A stretch of DNA of 64,000 nt from Burkholderia pseudomultivorans (GCF_001718415.1 NZ_CP013377.1:1674001-1738000); one strand, 5' to 3'. Positions 53,267 through 62,739 are shown, counted from the first letter of the stretch. Program-made: numbers and translations. Notes: generated by a model not told the origin, from the letters alone.

Positions 53267-53997
53267 CAGCTGCGCTCCCCGTTGATCGAGACCGGGCCGT
53301 ACGGATACGGCTTGCCGTTCTGGTTGACGAAATCCATGAAATCCGCGCGCGCGCCCGGAAAGCCGATCATCTTCCACGCGGCCATCCCGCGATTGCCGCC
53401 GTGCACCGGATCGCAGAAATAGCCTTCGCGCGTGTTCTGCAGCAACTGGCCGAAGAACACGCCGGGCGGCACGTCGTCGATCTGCGCGGCGCCTTTTTCG
53501 AGATCGCCGAGCACTGCGTCGCGGGTCGGCGCGTCGAGATCGGCGAACGCCTTGCCGTGCGCCTTCTCGCAATAGCGGTTGACGGCCGCGATGCCGAGCC
53601 GGTAGACGTCGCGCGGCACCAGCTTCAGCTGATAGCCGAGCTCGGGCACGCCCTGCTGGAACGGTCCCTGCATGTACCAGGTCGCGCCGTGCGCGTAAGG
53701 CGTTTCCATCTGGCGATCGATGAATTCGGGCACGCCGGCTTCGAGCGCGCCGGGGCCTTCGGCATCGGCCGGAATCAGGCGGTCGACGGCGGCCTGGACG
53801 AACGCCCATTCCTTGGCATCGAAGAAGGTCGGCTTGTACGGCGCGCGTTCGGCGTCGGCCGCCGCGGACGCATTGCCGGCCGTCGTCGCGGACGGCGACG
53901 ACGAGCGCAGGTCGCAGCCGGCGACCGACGCGATCGGCACGAGCGCGACCGACGTGCGCAGGAACCGACGGCGCGAGTTGGGTTGGTCAGTAGACAT
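53266..53997 (-). CDS. Gluconate 2-dehydrogenase subunit 3 family protein (Tat signal)
   Basis: 243 residues. The twin-arginine signal NSRRRFLRTSVALVPIASVAGC may double as a lipobox (VAGC). The body matches the gamma subunit: FFDAKEWAFVQAAVDRLIPADAEGPGALEAGVPEFIDRQM and the C-terminal GFPGARADFMDFVNQNG. It carries the folded flavoprotein across the membrane by hitch-hiking. The ATG at 53997 starts the basic Tat n-region. First gene of the three-gene unit. Confidence 0.92.
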   Translation of the reverse strand: MSTDQPNSRRRFLRTSVALVPIASVAGCDLRSSSPSATTAGNASAAADAERAPYKPTFFDAKEWAFVQAAVDRLIPADAEGPGALEAGVPEFIDRQMETPYAHGATWYMQGPFQQGVPELGYQLKLVPRDVYRLGIAAVNRYCEKAHGKAFADLDAPTRDAVLGDLEKGAAQIDDVPPGVFFGQLLQNTREGYFCDPVHGGNRGMAAWKMIGFPGARADFMDFVNQNGKPYPYGPVSINGERS

Positions 53998-54350
53998 GGT
54001 CGGATGTTGATCGTTGGGGATCGTGGTTCGCACACACGCATGCGTCGCAGTGTGTCCGGCGTAACGGCCATCGGCCGCCCTGTTCTTTCATGTGTTGCGA
54101 ACAACCTCGATACAGGCGCCGACCGCGAGGCGCGGCGGCGCCGTCATGCAGCCGCCGATGCGCCTGATCCGGAGGCGCCGGCGGATCGACCTCTTCGCGG
54201 GTCTGGTCGTGCGGGCGGTCGCGGCCTGTCGGCCGGCATCCGTCCGCTGTCGCCATGACCCCTAGTTCAACTTAGACGCCGCGTCTGCCGACGGCAAGCG
54301 CAACGTGCACGACCCTCATTCCGGGTCTGGCGACAGGTGCCGCGCATTAT
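53998..54350. other. Leader region of the dehydrogenase operon
   Basis: No gene supported; GC-rich frames here are shadows. On the minus strand TATAAT (54351-54346) is a good -10, so transcripts of the dehydrogenase operon could begin near 54338, giving a long (~340-base) leader. Confidence 0.45.
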
Positions 54351-54370
54351 AAATGGAACCGGTTCCATTT
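54351..54370. promoter_or_regulatory. Perfect 20-bp palindrome of LacI/GalR operator type
   Basis: AAATGGAACC followed by GGTTCCATTT is a perfect palindrome with the central CG of LacI-family operators. On the minus strand it abuts a TATAAT hexamer (54351-54346), so a bound protein would block a promoter firing toward the gluconate-dehydrogenase-type operon. No LacI-family gene is in the window. Confidence 0.65.
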
Positions 54371-54584
54371 CGGTATGGCCGGGACGCAATTCATTGCATC
54401 GAAAACCGCAACAATGGGAAAACCGGGATGTCGAGATGCGCAAAGATACGCAGGCTGCTGCTGCGGGCTGGCGGGGTGCCGGCCCGATTGCACCGGCGAT
54501 TCGTCGACGCCCGGCGTGCGCCGAAAGCGCGCCGCTTCGTATGGCGGTGGAGCCGGCGAGCAAACCGCTGCCGCGCGCTGCCCT
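54371..54584. other. Intergenic sequence between operator and DUF3995 gene
   Basis: No gene, hairpin or promoter identified. Confidence 0.4.
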
Positions 54585-55001
54585 TTACCCCGGCCAGACC
54601 ATCGAAGCGATGGACAGCGCCAGCGCCGCGCAAAGCGGCGAGTAGCACAGCGTGTCCATCCGCGCGAAGCGCGATCCGCGAATCCGCTTGAAGAAGCCGA
54701 CATAGCGGAAATCGCCGACGGCCCGCACCGCGAAGATCAGTGCGAGCACCGCGATCGCGAAGCCGATCGCGCCGGGATGCAGGTCCGCCCGCAGCCAGCC
54801 GGCGCGGGCCGCCACCACGCACGCGCCGCCCAGCAGCGCCGCAGCGACGGCCAGCGTGCCGACGGCACTCGGTTTCAGCAGCGGTACGCCGTCCTGCTCC
54901 GGAATCGCCGCGCGCTTGCCGAGCCGGCCGCCGCACGCCCAGTAGACGTGCACGAGTGCAAGCATGCAAAGCGTCGGCACGCTGAAATACGCACCGCTCA
55001 T
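54585..55001 (-). CDS. DUF3995-type integral membrane protein
   Basis: 138 residues with four predicted membrane helices (about 8-22, 48-66, 78-96, 118-134). The N-terminal LCMLALVHVYWACGGRLGKRAAIPE and the central VRAVGDFRYVGFFKRIRGSRFARMDTLCYSPLC motif are characteristic of the DUF3995 family; function unknown. GAGGAG upstream of ATG 55001 fixes the start. Monocistronic. Confidence 0.8.
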   Translation of the reverse strand: MSGAYFSVPTLCMLALVHVYWACGGRLGKRAAIPEQDGVPLLKPSAVGTLAVAAALLGGACVVAARAGWLRADLHPGAIGFAIAVLALIFAVRAVGDFRYVGFFKRIRGSRFARMDTLCYSPLCAALALSIASMVWPG

Positions 55002-55371
55002 GTCGATAAGGCTCCTCGGATCATTGTTTGTCTGTCGCCGGAAGCGCGCCGGCGCGCGGCCTCTGCGCCGCGCCACGCAACACGATACCGAAACCGCGCA
55101 GCGCGTGCATTGCGACGCCCTGTCGCAATCGGACGCGCGGCGTGGTGCGGCGCGGTGAGGACCGGGCGCGGCACACCTGCGACGGTGCGCGCGCCCGTCG
55201 CGCGCGATCGCGCGTCGCGACGCTGCATGGCAGCAAGCGCCGCGGCACATTCGCCATCGTCGCGCCGCCCCGCTTGACTTCCGTTCGCGCACCACTACCC
55301 TTTTATTCCAGTGCTGCAGTCGGTGCGCCGTTTCGCTCGATCGGCCGTGTCGCCTGCCGAAGGAGCCGTCG
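55002..55371. other. Divergent intergenic region
   Basis: 370 bp between the DUF3995 gene and the next plus-strand gene. No gene found; open frames lack ribosome-binding sites. No clear promoter hexamers were fixed. Confidence 0.4.
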
Positions 55372-55767
55372 ATGACCGAAGCCCATGAACGCCGTGCGCT
55401 GCTGCTGCATCTGGGCGACGTGCTGCGTACGGTCAGCTGCCTGCTCGAGAACGAGCGCGACGATGCGTTCGTCGGCGAGCTGGTCGCGACGCGTCCGATG
55501 CTGTCTGACCTGCCGTTGCTCGAGCACGTGTTCGCGCGAATGACGGTGCGCGAATTCACCGACGCCGTGCCGCACGCGTTCTGCCTGTGGCCGCGGCTGT
55601 TGCTAGACGCATCGCTCGATCGCGATGCGCTCGCCATGCCGGTCTGCGCCCACCTGTTCGCCGGCAATCCGCTTGGCTGGGCGCGCTATGCGGCATCGCT
55701 CGCGGGCGACGTGCCGTGGTTCGGCGCCGGCATCCGGCCCGCGGAGCCATCGTCGTCGGCCACCTGA
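55372..55767 (+). CDS. Hypothetical 131-residue protein
   Basis: 131 residues, Leu/Ala-rich, soluble: ALLLHLGDVLRTVSCLLENERDDAFVGELVATRPML, then LLEHVFARMTVREFTDAVPHAFCLWPRLLLD. AAGGAG eight bases before the ATG and typical codon bias support it. No recognised domain. Alanine dehydrogenase follows after 62 bp on the same strand, so they may share a transcript. Confidence 0.65.
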   Translation: MTEAHERRALLLHLGDVLRTVSCLLENERDDAFVGELVATRPMLSDLPLLEHVFARMTVREFTDAVPHAFCLWPRLLLDASLDRDALAMPVCAHLFAGNPLGWARYAASLAGDVPWFGAGIRPAEPSSSAT

Positions 55768-55829
55768 CGTACATGGCAAGCACGACGCGCCGGCAACACA
55801 ACGATAACGAAGGCCCATGGAGGTGACTC

Positions 55830-56945
55830 ATGCTGATCGGTGTGCCCAAGGAGATCAAGAACCACGAATACCGCGTCGGTCTCACGCCGGCCGGCGCACG
55901 CGAGCTGACGCGCCACGGCCACAAGGTGCTCGTGCAGCGCGGCGCCGGCACCGCGATCGGCCTGCTCGACGACGACTACACGGCCGCCGGCGCGGCACTG
56001 TGCGACGGCGCCGACGAGCTGTTCGCGCGCGCCGACATGATCATCAAGGTCAAGGAGCCGCAGCCGGCCGAATGCGCGATGCTGCGGCGCGGCCAGATCC
56101 TCTATGCCTACCTTCATCTCGCGCCCGATCCCGAACAGGCAGCCGCGCTCGTCAAGTCCGGCGCGGTCTGCATCGCGTACGAAACCGTGACCGGCCCCGG
56201 CGGCGGCCTGCCGCTGCTCGCGCCGATGAGCGAGGTCGCGGGACGCATGTCGATCCAGGTCGCGGCGACCCACCTCGAAAGCCCGCGCGGCGGCCGCGGC
56301 ATGCTGATGGCCGGCGTGCCGGGTGTGCCGGCCGCGCACGTGGTCGTGCTCGGCGCGGGCGTCGTCGGCACCGGCGCGCTGCAGATGGCGGTCGGCCTCG
56401 GCGCGCGCGTTACCGTGCTCGACACCAACGTCGGCCGGCTGCGGCAGCTCGACCTGATCTTCGCGAACCGGATCGCGACCGTCTGCTCGAACGCGCAGAC
56501 GATCGACGAAGCCGTGCGCGACGCCGACGTCGTGATCGGCGCGGTGCTGGTGCCGGGCGCGTCGGCGCCGCGGCTCGTCACGCGCGACATGATCGCGACG
56601 ATGCGCGCAGGCGCCGTCGTCGTCGACGTCGCGATCGACCAGGGCGGCTGCTTCGAGACCTCGCATGCGACGACGCACGCGGCGCCGACCTATGTCGTCG
56701 ACGGCGTCGTGCACTACTGCGTCGCGAACATGCCGGGCGCCGTCGCGCGCACGTCGACTTTCGCGCTGAACAACGCGACGCTCGGCCACGCGCTCGCGCT
56801 CGCCGACAAGGGCTGGAAACGCGCGATGGCCGACGATCCGCACCTGCGCGCGGGCCTGAACGTCTGCGACGGCCACATCACCTACGAAGCGGTTGCGCAG
56901 GCGCTCGGGCGAGCCTACGTGCCCGCCACCGACATGCTCGCGTAG
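55830..56945 (+). CDS. ald: Alanine dehydrogenase
   Basis: 371 residues. MLIGVPKEIKNHEYRVGLTPAGARELTRHGHKVLVQRGAG is the N-terminal AlaDH/PNT signature with the substrate Arg; MIIKVKEPQ supplies the catalytic Lys; YLHLAPDPEQA the His. The NAD-binding domain carries VVVLGAGVVGTGALQMAVGLGARVTVLD. It converts L-alanine to pyruvate and ammonia with NAD. GGAGGTGACTC before the ATG is a strong ribosome-binding site. Confidence 0.95.
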   Translation: MLIGVPKEIKNHEYRVGLTPAGARELTRHGHKVLVQRGAGTAIGLLDDDYTAAGAALCDGADELFARADMIIKVKEPQPAECAMLRRGQILYAYLHLAPDPEQAAALVKSGAVCIAYETVTGPGGGLPLLAPMSEVAGRMSIQVAATHLESPRGGRGMLMAGVPGVPAAHVVVLGAGVVGTGALQMAVGLGARVTVLDTNVGRLRQLDLIFANRIATVCSNAQTIDEAVRDADVVIGAVLVPGASAPRLVTRDMIATMRAGAVVVDVAIDQGGCFETSHATTHAAPTYVVDGVVHYCVANMPGAVARTSTFALNNATLGHALALADKGWKRAMADDPHLRAGLNVCDGHITYEAVAQALGRAYVPATDMLA

Positions 56946-56982
56946 CGCGCGGCGGCGGGCGCAGCCGGCGTCACGTTCGCCG

Positions 56983-58755
56983 TCACGCCCCCTTCTTCGG
57001 TCGCGCCCGCTTCGCCGCGCCGCTCGCGCCCATCGTACGCGCCAGCAGCGGCCGCAGTTGCGCGAGCGTGCGCGTATTGAGCACGTCCTGCCGCGTCAGC
57101 CAGCCGCGCCGTGCCTGATCGACGCCGTAAGCGAGGTTGTCGAGTTCATCCGCGCCGTGCGCATCCGAGCCGATTGCCACCGGCACGCCGGCCTTCGCCG
57201 CCTCGCGACACCAGACATCCGCGAGATCGAGCCGCTGCGGCTGCGCGTCGAGTTCGACGAAACAGCCGCGTTCGGCCGCCCGCGCGATCACGCGCGGCAC
57301 GTCGAGCTCGCACGCGTCGCGTTCGCCGAGCAGGCGGCCGGTCGGATGCGCGAGGATCGTGAAATACGGATGATCCATCGCGCGCAGCATGCGTTCGGTC
57401 TGCGCATCGCGCGACAGGTCGAAACCGTCGTGCACCGCGCCGACGACCAGATCGAGCCGGCCGAGCACGTCGTCGGGCACGTCGAGGCTGCCGTCCTCGC
57501 GTATCGCGGCCTCGACGCCTTTCAGCAGCACGAAGTCGTCGAGCGCTGCGTTGATGCGGTCGATCTCGTCGCTCTGCCGAACCAGCCAGTCTAATCCGGC
57601 CGGGCGCTGCCCACCGCCAGCCGGCACGCGATCGGTGACGGCCAGATACGCGAGCCCGCGCGAGCGTGCGGCGTCCGCCAGCGCGCGCAGGCCGTCGCGA
57701 CCGCCGGACGCATCGGTATGTGCGTGCAGGTCGCCATGGAGATGCTTGCGTTCGACGAGCGTCGGCAGCGTGCCGCCGCGCGACGCTTCGATCTCGCCGC
57801 GATCCTCGCGCAGCTCGGGCGGCACCCAGCGCAGGCCGATCGCCTCGTAGACCGACGCTTCCGTCTCGCCGGCGATCCGTTCGTCGCCGCGAAACACGCC
57901 GTATTCGTTGATCTTCAGGCCGCCGGCCTGTGCGATCCGGCGCAACGCAATGTTGTGCGCCTTCGAGCCGGTGAAATAGACGAGCGCCGCGCCGAACGCC
58001 TCGGCATCGACCACGCGCAGGTCGACCTGCAAGCCGCTTGCCAGCACGATGCTCGAACGCGTCTTGCCGTGCGCGAGCACGCGCGCGACGTCGCGGTAGC
58101 CGACGAACGCATCGGCCACCGCGGCTGCATCGCGCGCGGTGACGAGGATGTCGAGATCGCCGACCGTTTCGCGGCGCCGGCGGAAGCTGCCGGCCGCCAC
58201 CGCGTCGCCGACGCCGGCTACCGCGCGCAGGCCGTCGAGCAGCGGCATCAGCGATTGCGTCGCGACCGGCAGCAGGAATCGCTGCGGCGTGCGCTGCAGG
58301 CGCTCGTCGAGCGCTTCGAGCAGATGGGCTTCGGTTTTCGCGCCGAAGCCGGGCAGCGCGCGCACATGCCCGTTCTTCGCTTCCGCGCGCAACTGTTCGA
58401 GCGTATCGACGTGCAGCGCGTCGTGCAGCGCCTTCACGCGTTTCGCGCCGAGCCCCGGCACGTCGAGCAGTTCGACGATCGCGCCCGGCAACGCGTGGCG
58501 CAGCGTCTGCTGCAGTTCGCAGGTGCCGGTCGCGGCGATCTCGCGCAGCTTCGACGCGAGATCGGGCCCGATCGACGGAATCTGGCCGAGATCGCCGCCG
58601 CTCGCGATCATCGACGGAATGTCGCGCCCGTAGTCGGCGATCGTGCGCGCGGCATTGCGATACGCGCGCACCCGAAACGGGTTGGCGCCCTGGATTTCGA
58701 GCATGTCGGCAATTTCGGCGAACACGGCCGCACACTCGGCATTGTGGATCGGCAT
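56983..58755 (-). CDS. polX: DNA polymerase X with C-terminal PHP domain
   Basis: 590 residues. N-terminal helix-hairpin-helix 8-kDa-like domain (FAEIADMLEIQGANPFRVRAYRNAARTI; IPSIGPDLASKLREI; DVPGLGAKRVKALHDAL), the Pol X palm with AAGSFRRRRETVGDLDILVTA (metal Asp pair), and a C-terminal PHP phosphoesterase domain (HGDLHAHTDASGG; GVEAAIREDG; ILAHPTGRLLGERD; GSDAHGADEL). It fills short gaps in base-excision repair and has 3'-5' exonuclease and AP-endonuclease activity in characterised homologues. AAGGGAG precedes ATG 58755. Confidence 0.93.
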   Translation of the reverse strand: MPIHNAECAAVFAEIADMLEIQGANPFRVRAYRNAARTIADYGRDIPSMIASGGDLGQIPSIGPDLASKLREIAATGTCELQQTLRHALPGAIVELLDVPGLGAKRVKALHDALHVDTLEQLRAEAKNGHVRALPGFGAKTEAHLLEALDERLQRTPQRFLLPVATQSLMPLLDGLRAVAGVGDAVAAGSFRRRRETVGDLDILVTARDAAAVADAFVGYRDVARVLAHGKTRSSIVLASGLQVDLRVVDAEAFGAALVYFTGSKAHNIALRRIAQAGGLKINEYGVFRGDERIAGETEASVYEAIGLRWVPPELREDRGEIEASRGGTLPTLVERKHLHGDLHAHTDASGGRDGLRALADAARSRGLAYLAVTDRVPAGGGQRPAGLDWLVRQSDEIDRINAALDDFVLLKGVEAAIREDGSLDVPDDVLGRLDLVVGAVHDGFDLSRDAQTERMLRAMDHPYFTILAHPTGRLLGERDACELDVPRVIARAAERGCFVELDAQPQRLDLADVWCREAAKAGVPVAIGSDAHGADELDNLAYGVDQARRGWLTRQDVLNTRTLAQLRPLLARTMGASGAAKRARPKKGA

Positions 58756-58892
58756 GGCTCCCTTCCGCATGGATGACGCCGCGCATCGTCCGCATCGGCG
58801 CATGTCGCCGACGCCGGACGCCCGTTCGTCATCGTACGCCGACCGCGCGACGCGCGCAGCGCCGGAACGCCGCGACGGCCCTGCCGGGCCTG

Positions 58893-59285
58893 TCAGAGCG
58901 ACGCGCGCGGCGTCGTCGCGTACCGGCGCTCGTAGATTGCCTGGCAATGCGTGCAGCGTTCGGCGGTCGGTCGCGCGAGCAGTCGCTCGTAGCCGACCGG
59001 CGCATCGCAGTCGATGCACTCGCCGTAGCTGCCGTCGCGCATCCGCTGCCGTGCGCGCGCGATCGCGCGCAGCTCGGTCAGCTTCATCCCGATCAGCGCG
59101 TGATCGACGTCGACGAACAGATCCGCGTTCGCCTCGTCGCCCTCGTCCGGCGACGCGCCGGCGAGATCCGCATAGGACTCCGATGCGCGCTGGTCCTCGC
59201 TCGTGCGAATCTCCGCGCGCAGCGCGCGCTCGCTTTCATCCAGCCGCTGCTGCAGCGTCTGCCGTTGCCGTTCGTCGAGCGCCAT
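58893..59285 (-). CDS. DksA/TraR-family zinc-finger protein
   Basis: 130 residues. N-terminal coiled-coil (ERQRQTLQQRLDESERALRAEIRTSEDQRASES), then the C4 zinc finger GECIDCDAPVGYERLLARPTAERCTHCQAIYE (C-x2-C-x17-C-x2-C). The DksA coiled-coil tip DxxDxA is only partly present (ASPDEGDEANAD). It likely binds in the secondary channel of RNA polymerase. AGGAGAG before ATG 59285 sets the start rather than the 51-codon longer frame. Confidence 0.85.
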   Translation of the reverse strand: MALDERQRQTLQQRLDESERALRAEIRTSEDQRASESYADLAGASPDEGDEANADLFVDVDHALIGMKLTELRAIARARQRMRDGSYGECIDCDAPVGYERLLARPTAERCTHCQAIYERRYATTPRASL

Positions 59286-59617
59286 TGCCGTCTCTCCTGT
59301 TTTCGGGTTCCGCGCGAAACACAGGCGACGCGCGTCGGCCGTACCGGTGCCCGGCGTGCAGGCCCGACCTGCGCCGCCGTTTCCGGATGTCCGCCCGGCT
59401 GGAAAGCGCCAGGCGCATTCGACGCAGCATAAACCCAACCGCCACGCGTGTGTTGAGCGACGTCAGACGCGGCGCAACATGCGTGGAAGCGGGAAATAAA
59501 GGGGGAACGGATGGGCGGGTGAAAGCACGCGCGACACGGCCGACAGCACCGCCTATCCCGACGCGTTCGCGATTCGCTGACCGCGCATCGCCACCGCGCG
59601 CTTCCGCTCAGAACGAC
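59286..59617. other. Intergenic region between sugar transferase and DksA-like genes
   Basis: 332 bp, both neighbours on the minus strand. No gene or clear terminator seen; it must hold the DksA-like gene's promoter. Confidence 0.4.
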
Positions 59618-61003
59618 TCAGAACGCATTGCGCCCGATGAAACCGCGCACGATCGTCAGCAGGATGATCTTCATGTCGAACCAGAAGCTCCAGTTCTGCA
59701 TGTAGAACAGATCGAACTTCACGCGCGCGGCCATCGCCTCGACCTTGCGCGTCTCGCCGCGATAGCCGTTCACCTGCGCCCATCCGGTGATGCCGGGGCG
59801 CACGCGATAGCGATACATGTAACAGTCGATCAGCTGACGGTAGAAGTCGTCGTGCTCGATCGCATGCGGGCGCGGGCCGACCACCGACATCTGCCCGAAC
59901 AGCACGTTGAAGAACTGCGGCAGTTCGTCGAGCGACGTGCGCCTCAGGAAAGCGCCCACGGGCGTGATGCGCGTATCGTTGCGCGACGCCTGTCGCAACA
60001 CGCCGGGCTGTTCGCGATGCACGCGCATGGTCCGGAACTTCAGGATGTCGAATTCGCGGCCGTCGACGCCCTTGCGGCGCTGCCTGAACAGCACCGGCCC
60101 CGGCGACGACAGCTTCACGGCGATCGCCAGCGCCGCGAGCAGCGGCAGCAGCGGAATCAGCACGCCGATCGCGAACAGCCGGTCGAATGCGAACTTCGCC
60201 CACAGCTCGGGCGCCGAGCGCGGCGTCGTCGCGAGATTGATCGCCGGCATGCCGAGCACGTCGGTTGCCGAGCGATCGACGACGGCCATCTGCCGGACGT
60301 CGGGCAGCAGCCGCAACTCGACGAACTCGTCGCGCAACTCGCGCACGATGCGCTGGATTCGCCACTCGTGCGACATCGGCAGCGTGAGCCACACCTCGTC
60401 GATCTCGCCGTTGCGAATCATCTGCCGCAATGCATGCCAGTCGTCGATCACCGGCACGCCGCCGATGTCGCCCGCCGCCCCCGGCGCAGCGTCGTCGAAC
60501 ACGCACGCCGCCGCGTACGGGCCGTGCGGCGCAACGCGCATCCGTTCGATCGCGACGCGCCCGTACGCGGTCGCGCCGACCACGGCGACGCGGCGCTGCC
60601 GCGCGCGCGCGTCGACGCGCTTCAGCACGATCGCCAGCAGCGCCGTGCGCCCGAGCAGCAGCGCCGCGTCGCCGGCCAACACCGTCTCGACGATCCAGCG
60701 CAGCGTGATCGTGCCGCCGCGGTTCATGATCCACATCGCGCCGGCCACCGTCAGCCCGCTCGCGCATACGACGGCGACCGCCACGCGCGTCAGCGCATGC
60801 GCGCCTTCATCGGCCTGCGCGCCGGCCCGCGGGTCGCGCAGGCGATGCGGCAGCAGCGCGACGGTCAACACGCACAGCAGCGCGATCGCGCCGCGCCGCG
60901 CATCCGACAGTTCGCTCCATGCGAGCCCGGCCGCCGCCTGCGCCGCGAGCGCGCCGGTCAGCACGAGCGCGACGTCGGCCGCCGCGATCGCGGCGCGCCG
61001 CAT
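59618..61003 (-). CDS. Undecaprenyl-phosphate sugar phosphotransferase (WcaJ-like)
   Basis: 461 residues. Four to five N-terminal helices and a CoA-binding-like Rossmann domain (RRVAVVGATAYGRVAIERM), then the C-terminal bacterial sugar transferase domain: FDRLFAIGVLIPLLPLLAALAIAVKLSSPGPVLFRQRRKGVDGREFDILKFRTMR and RRTSLDELPQFFNVLFGQMSVVGPRP. It starts exopolysaccharide repeat synthesis by putting hexose-1-phosphate on undecaprenyl phosphate. The ATG at 61003 has GGGAGGA upstream; ATG 61033 is possible. It lies 32 bp after the Crp-type regulator gene, so they are co-transcribed. Confidence 0.9.
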   Translation of the reverse strand: MRRAAIAAADVALVLTGALAAQAAAGLAWSELSDARRGAIALLCVLTVALLPHRLRDPRAGAQADEGAHALTRVAVAVVCASGLTVAGAMWIMNRGGTITLRWIVETVLAGDAALLLGRTALLAIVLKRVDARARQRRVAVVGATAYGRVAIERMRVAPHGPYAAACVFDDAAPGAAGDIGGVPVIDDWHALRQMIRNGEIDEVWLTLPMSHEWRIQRIVRELRDEFVELRLLPDVRQMAVVDRSATDVLGMPAINLATTPRSAPELWAKFAFDRLFAIGVLIPLLPLLAALAIAVKLSSPGPVLFRQRRKGVDGREFDILKFRTMRVHREQPGVLRQASRNDTRITPVGAFLRRTSLDELPQFFNVLFGQMSVVGPRPHAIEHDDFYRQLIDCYMYRYRVRPGITGWAQVNGYRGETRKVEAMAARVKFDLFYMQNWSFWFDMKIILLTIVRGFIGRNAF

Positions 61004-61035
61004 CGCACTCGTTCCTCCCGCGAGCGCCCGCATCG

Positions 61036-61818
61036 TCACGCACCATGCGCGTGGAATCCGTAACGCACCTCCGCCACGCGGGGGCGAACCGGCACCGACG
61101 GCGCGCTGTCGCGCGCGCCGAGCAGCCTGCGGTAGTCGGCGCGAATCATGTCGTAGCATTCGCACGCGTGATGTTCGAGGCCGTGACGGTCGAGTACCGT
61201 GATGCGTCCGCGCCGCTGGCGGATCAGCCCGGCATCCTGCAGGCTGCCGGCCGCCTCGGTCACGCCTTCGCGGCGCACGCCGAGCATGTTCGCGATCGTC
61301 TGCTGCGTGACGGTCAGCTCGTCACCGTCGATGCGGTCATGCGCTAGCAACAGCCAGCGGCTCAGTTGTTCGCTGACCGAATGATGCCGGTTGCACAGCG
61401 CGCTGCGGGAGATCTGCGCCATCACCGCCTGGCAGTAGTTGAGCAGCAGCCGGTAGGTCGCCGGCGAGCGCTCGAACTCCGTGCGCATCACGCAGGTCGG
61501 CACCCGGTACGCCATCCCGCCGATACGCACCTCGATACGATTCGACATCGCGACGCCACCCACCAGCGTCGCAAGACCGACCACGCCTTCCCGGCCGACG
61601 ACCGCCACCTCGACCATCGCGCCGTCCTCCATCAACTGCTGCACCGACATCATCGCGGTCGTCGGGAAATGCAGGTGGCGCATCGGCTCGCCGACGCGGT
61701 CCAGCATGCCGGGCTTGATCCTGACCAGTTCGAGATGCGGTGCAATCGCACGAATGCTGTCCTCCGGCAGCGCGTCGAGGATGGCGTTCGCCGAGTAGCT
61801 CGATTGAAGATGAAGCAT
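61036..61818 (-). CDS. Crp/Fnr-family regulator upstream of the sugar transferase
   Basis: 260 residues. An N-terminal cyclic-nucleotide-binding-like fold (IRAIAPHLELVRIKPGMLDRVGEPMRHLHFPTTAMMSVQQLM; VGREGVVGLATLVGG) and a C-terminal HTH_Crp (LTVTQQTIANMLGVRREGVTEAAGSLQDAGLIRQRRGRITVLD). The canonical cAMP-binding Arg-Ser/Thr pair is absent, so the ligand is something else or none. It is 32 bp upstream of the sugar-transferase gene and a paralogue of 62740-63522. Burkholderia has a c-di-GMP-responsive Crp/Fnr protein (Bcam1349/BerA) for biofilm polysaccharide; whether either copy is its orthologue is unproven. Confidence 0.85.
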   Translation of the reverse strand: MLHLQSSYSANAILDALPEDSIRAIAPHLELVRIKPGMLDRVGEPMRHLHFPTTAMMSVQQLMEDGAMVEVAVVGREGVVGLATLVGGVAMSNRIEVRIGGMAYRVPTCVMRTEFERSPATYRLLLNYCQAVMAQISRSALCNRHHSVSEQLSRWLLLAHDRIDGDELTVTQQTIANMLGVRREGVTEAAGSLQDAGLIRQRRGRITVLDRHGLEHHACECYDMIRADYRRLLGARDSAPSVPVRPRVAEVRYGFHAHGA

Positions 61819-62739
61819 GTCTGTATCCCTCTTATTGTCCGCGCCGCGTGCTGCCGGTCGGCGGAATTCGTTTTCGTCATGCGTGTCGGGGATGACCGGC
61901 GGTTGCGGCCAACAACCCCGAACCCAGCCTGACGGCTGCTTGTCAAGTCTGATTCCGGTCGATCACTCCGTTTCGACACGCCGGCCTCATTAAGCGATTT
62001 ACGTGCCAATAGCGGCTCATCCTTAATATGTAAATCACGAGCGATTTAGGCCGTCCGAATAAGTCTGAGCAGAGCCAAAAAAGCGTCTCATTTCCGGACA
62101 CTCGCCGTCGCGGTCGACACATCGGCCCATTCGACTGATCAATACGTAAGCACCCTTAGCGAGCCCGCCGATCGGCGCGACAGGCTTTTCGTTCAAATAC
62201 TTACATATGATTTTCAATCGTTTCCGTGACGTTCGAGGCGGCCGCCCGACTCGCTTCACCCCGCTCGCACAGTCGTTTGAAACTGTCTCAAAATTGAATC
62301 GACACTCTAATGCCGCAGTTTGTTATCTGCCGCACAAAGACATCGCAAGCCGGTGATTTGATTGAGGAAAATCGACACCGCCACACAAATGTCAAATAAT
62401 GTTTGATGTTGCTTTTTTGTTTTTCGACTATCGTGATGGAGCGCGTCGATTGATGAGCGAGCGTCGTCGAATACATTCTCATCGCGTCATTCCAAACCAG
62501 GATGATTAATTCCGCAAAGCCTCGGAAACAGCGTTTCTGATAACGTTTGCATTCACGTCGAAATCGTCAAACACTGTGAAATGACATAATGTGGGATTGG
62601 CGAATTTCGATGCCGTGCTAGCCTTTGCGCACTGCACGCTTTCAAATATTCACGAACCACGAGTCCGCACGCTCGTGCGAATTCCCGTTGCGGAATCCCG
62701 GCGAGACGCTGTGCGACTGTCACCATACGAGGATGTGAC
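61819..62739. other. 0.9-kb AT-rich divergent control region
   Basis: No gene is supported across 921 bp. Base composition falls sharply, most of all at 61990-62060 and 62280-62620. Repeated GATTTA motifs (61996, 62043 and inverted at 62031), a 6-bp dyad, and a TCAAA-N5-TTTGA dyad (62392-62406) mark it as regulatory DNA for the two divergent Crp-type genes and possibly for the polysaccharide locus. Confidence 0.6.
62031..62048. promoter_or_regulatory. Crp/Fnr-type dyad TAAATC-N6-GATTTA
   Basis: Perfect 6-bp arms at 62031-62036 and 62043-62048 with a 6-bp spacer, the geometry of Crp-family operators. A further GATTTAC lies at 61996-62002. It is 213 bp before the minus-strand regulator start. 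Autoregulation by one of the two flanking regulators is a reasonable inference. Confidence 0.5.

Noticed and set aside
54375..55277. 300-codon plus-strand frame opposite DUF3995
   Set aside because: No ribosome-binding site, Arg/Ala-rich shadow; the minus strand carries the recognised family and start signal.
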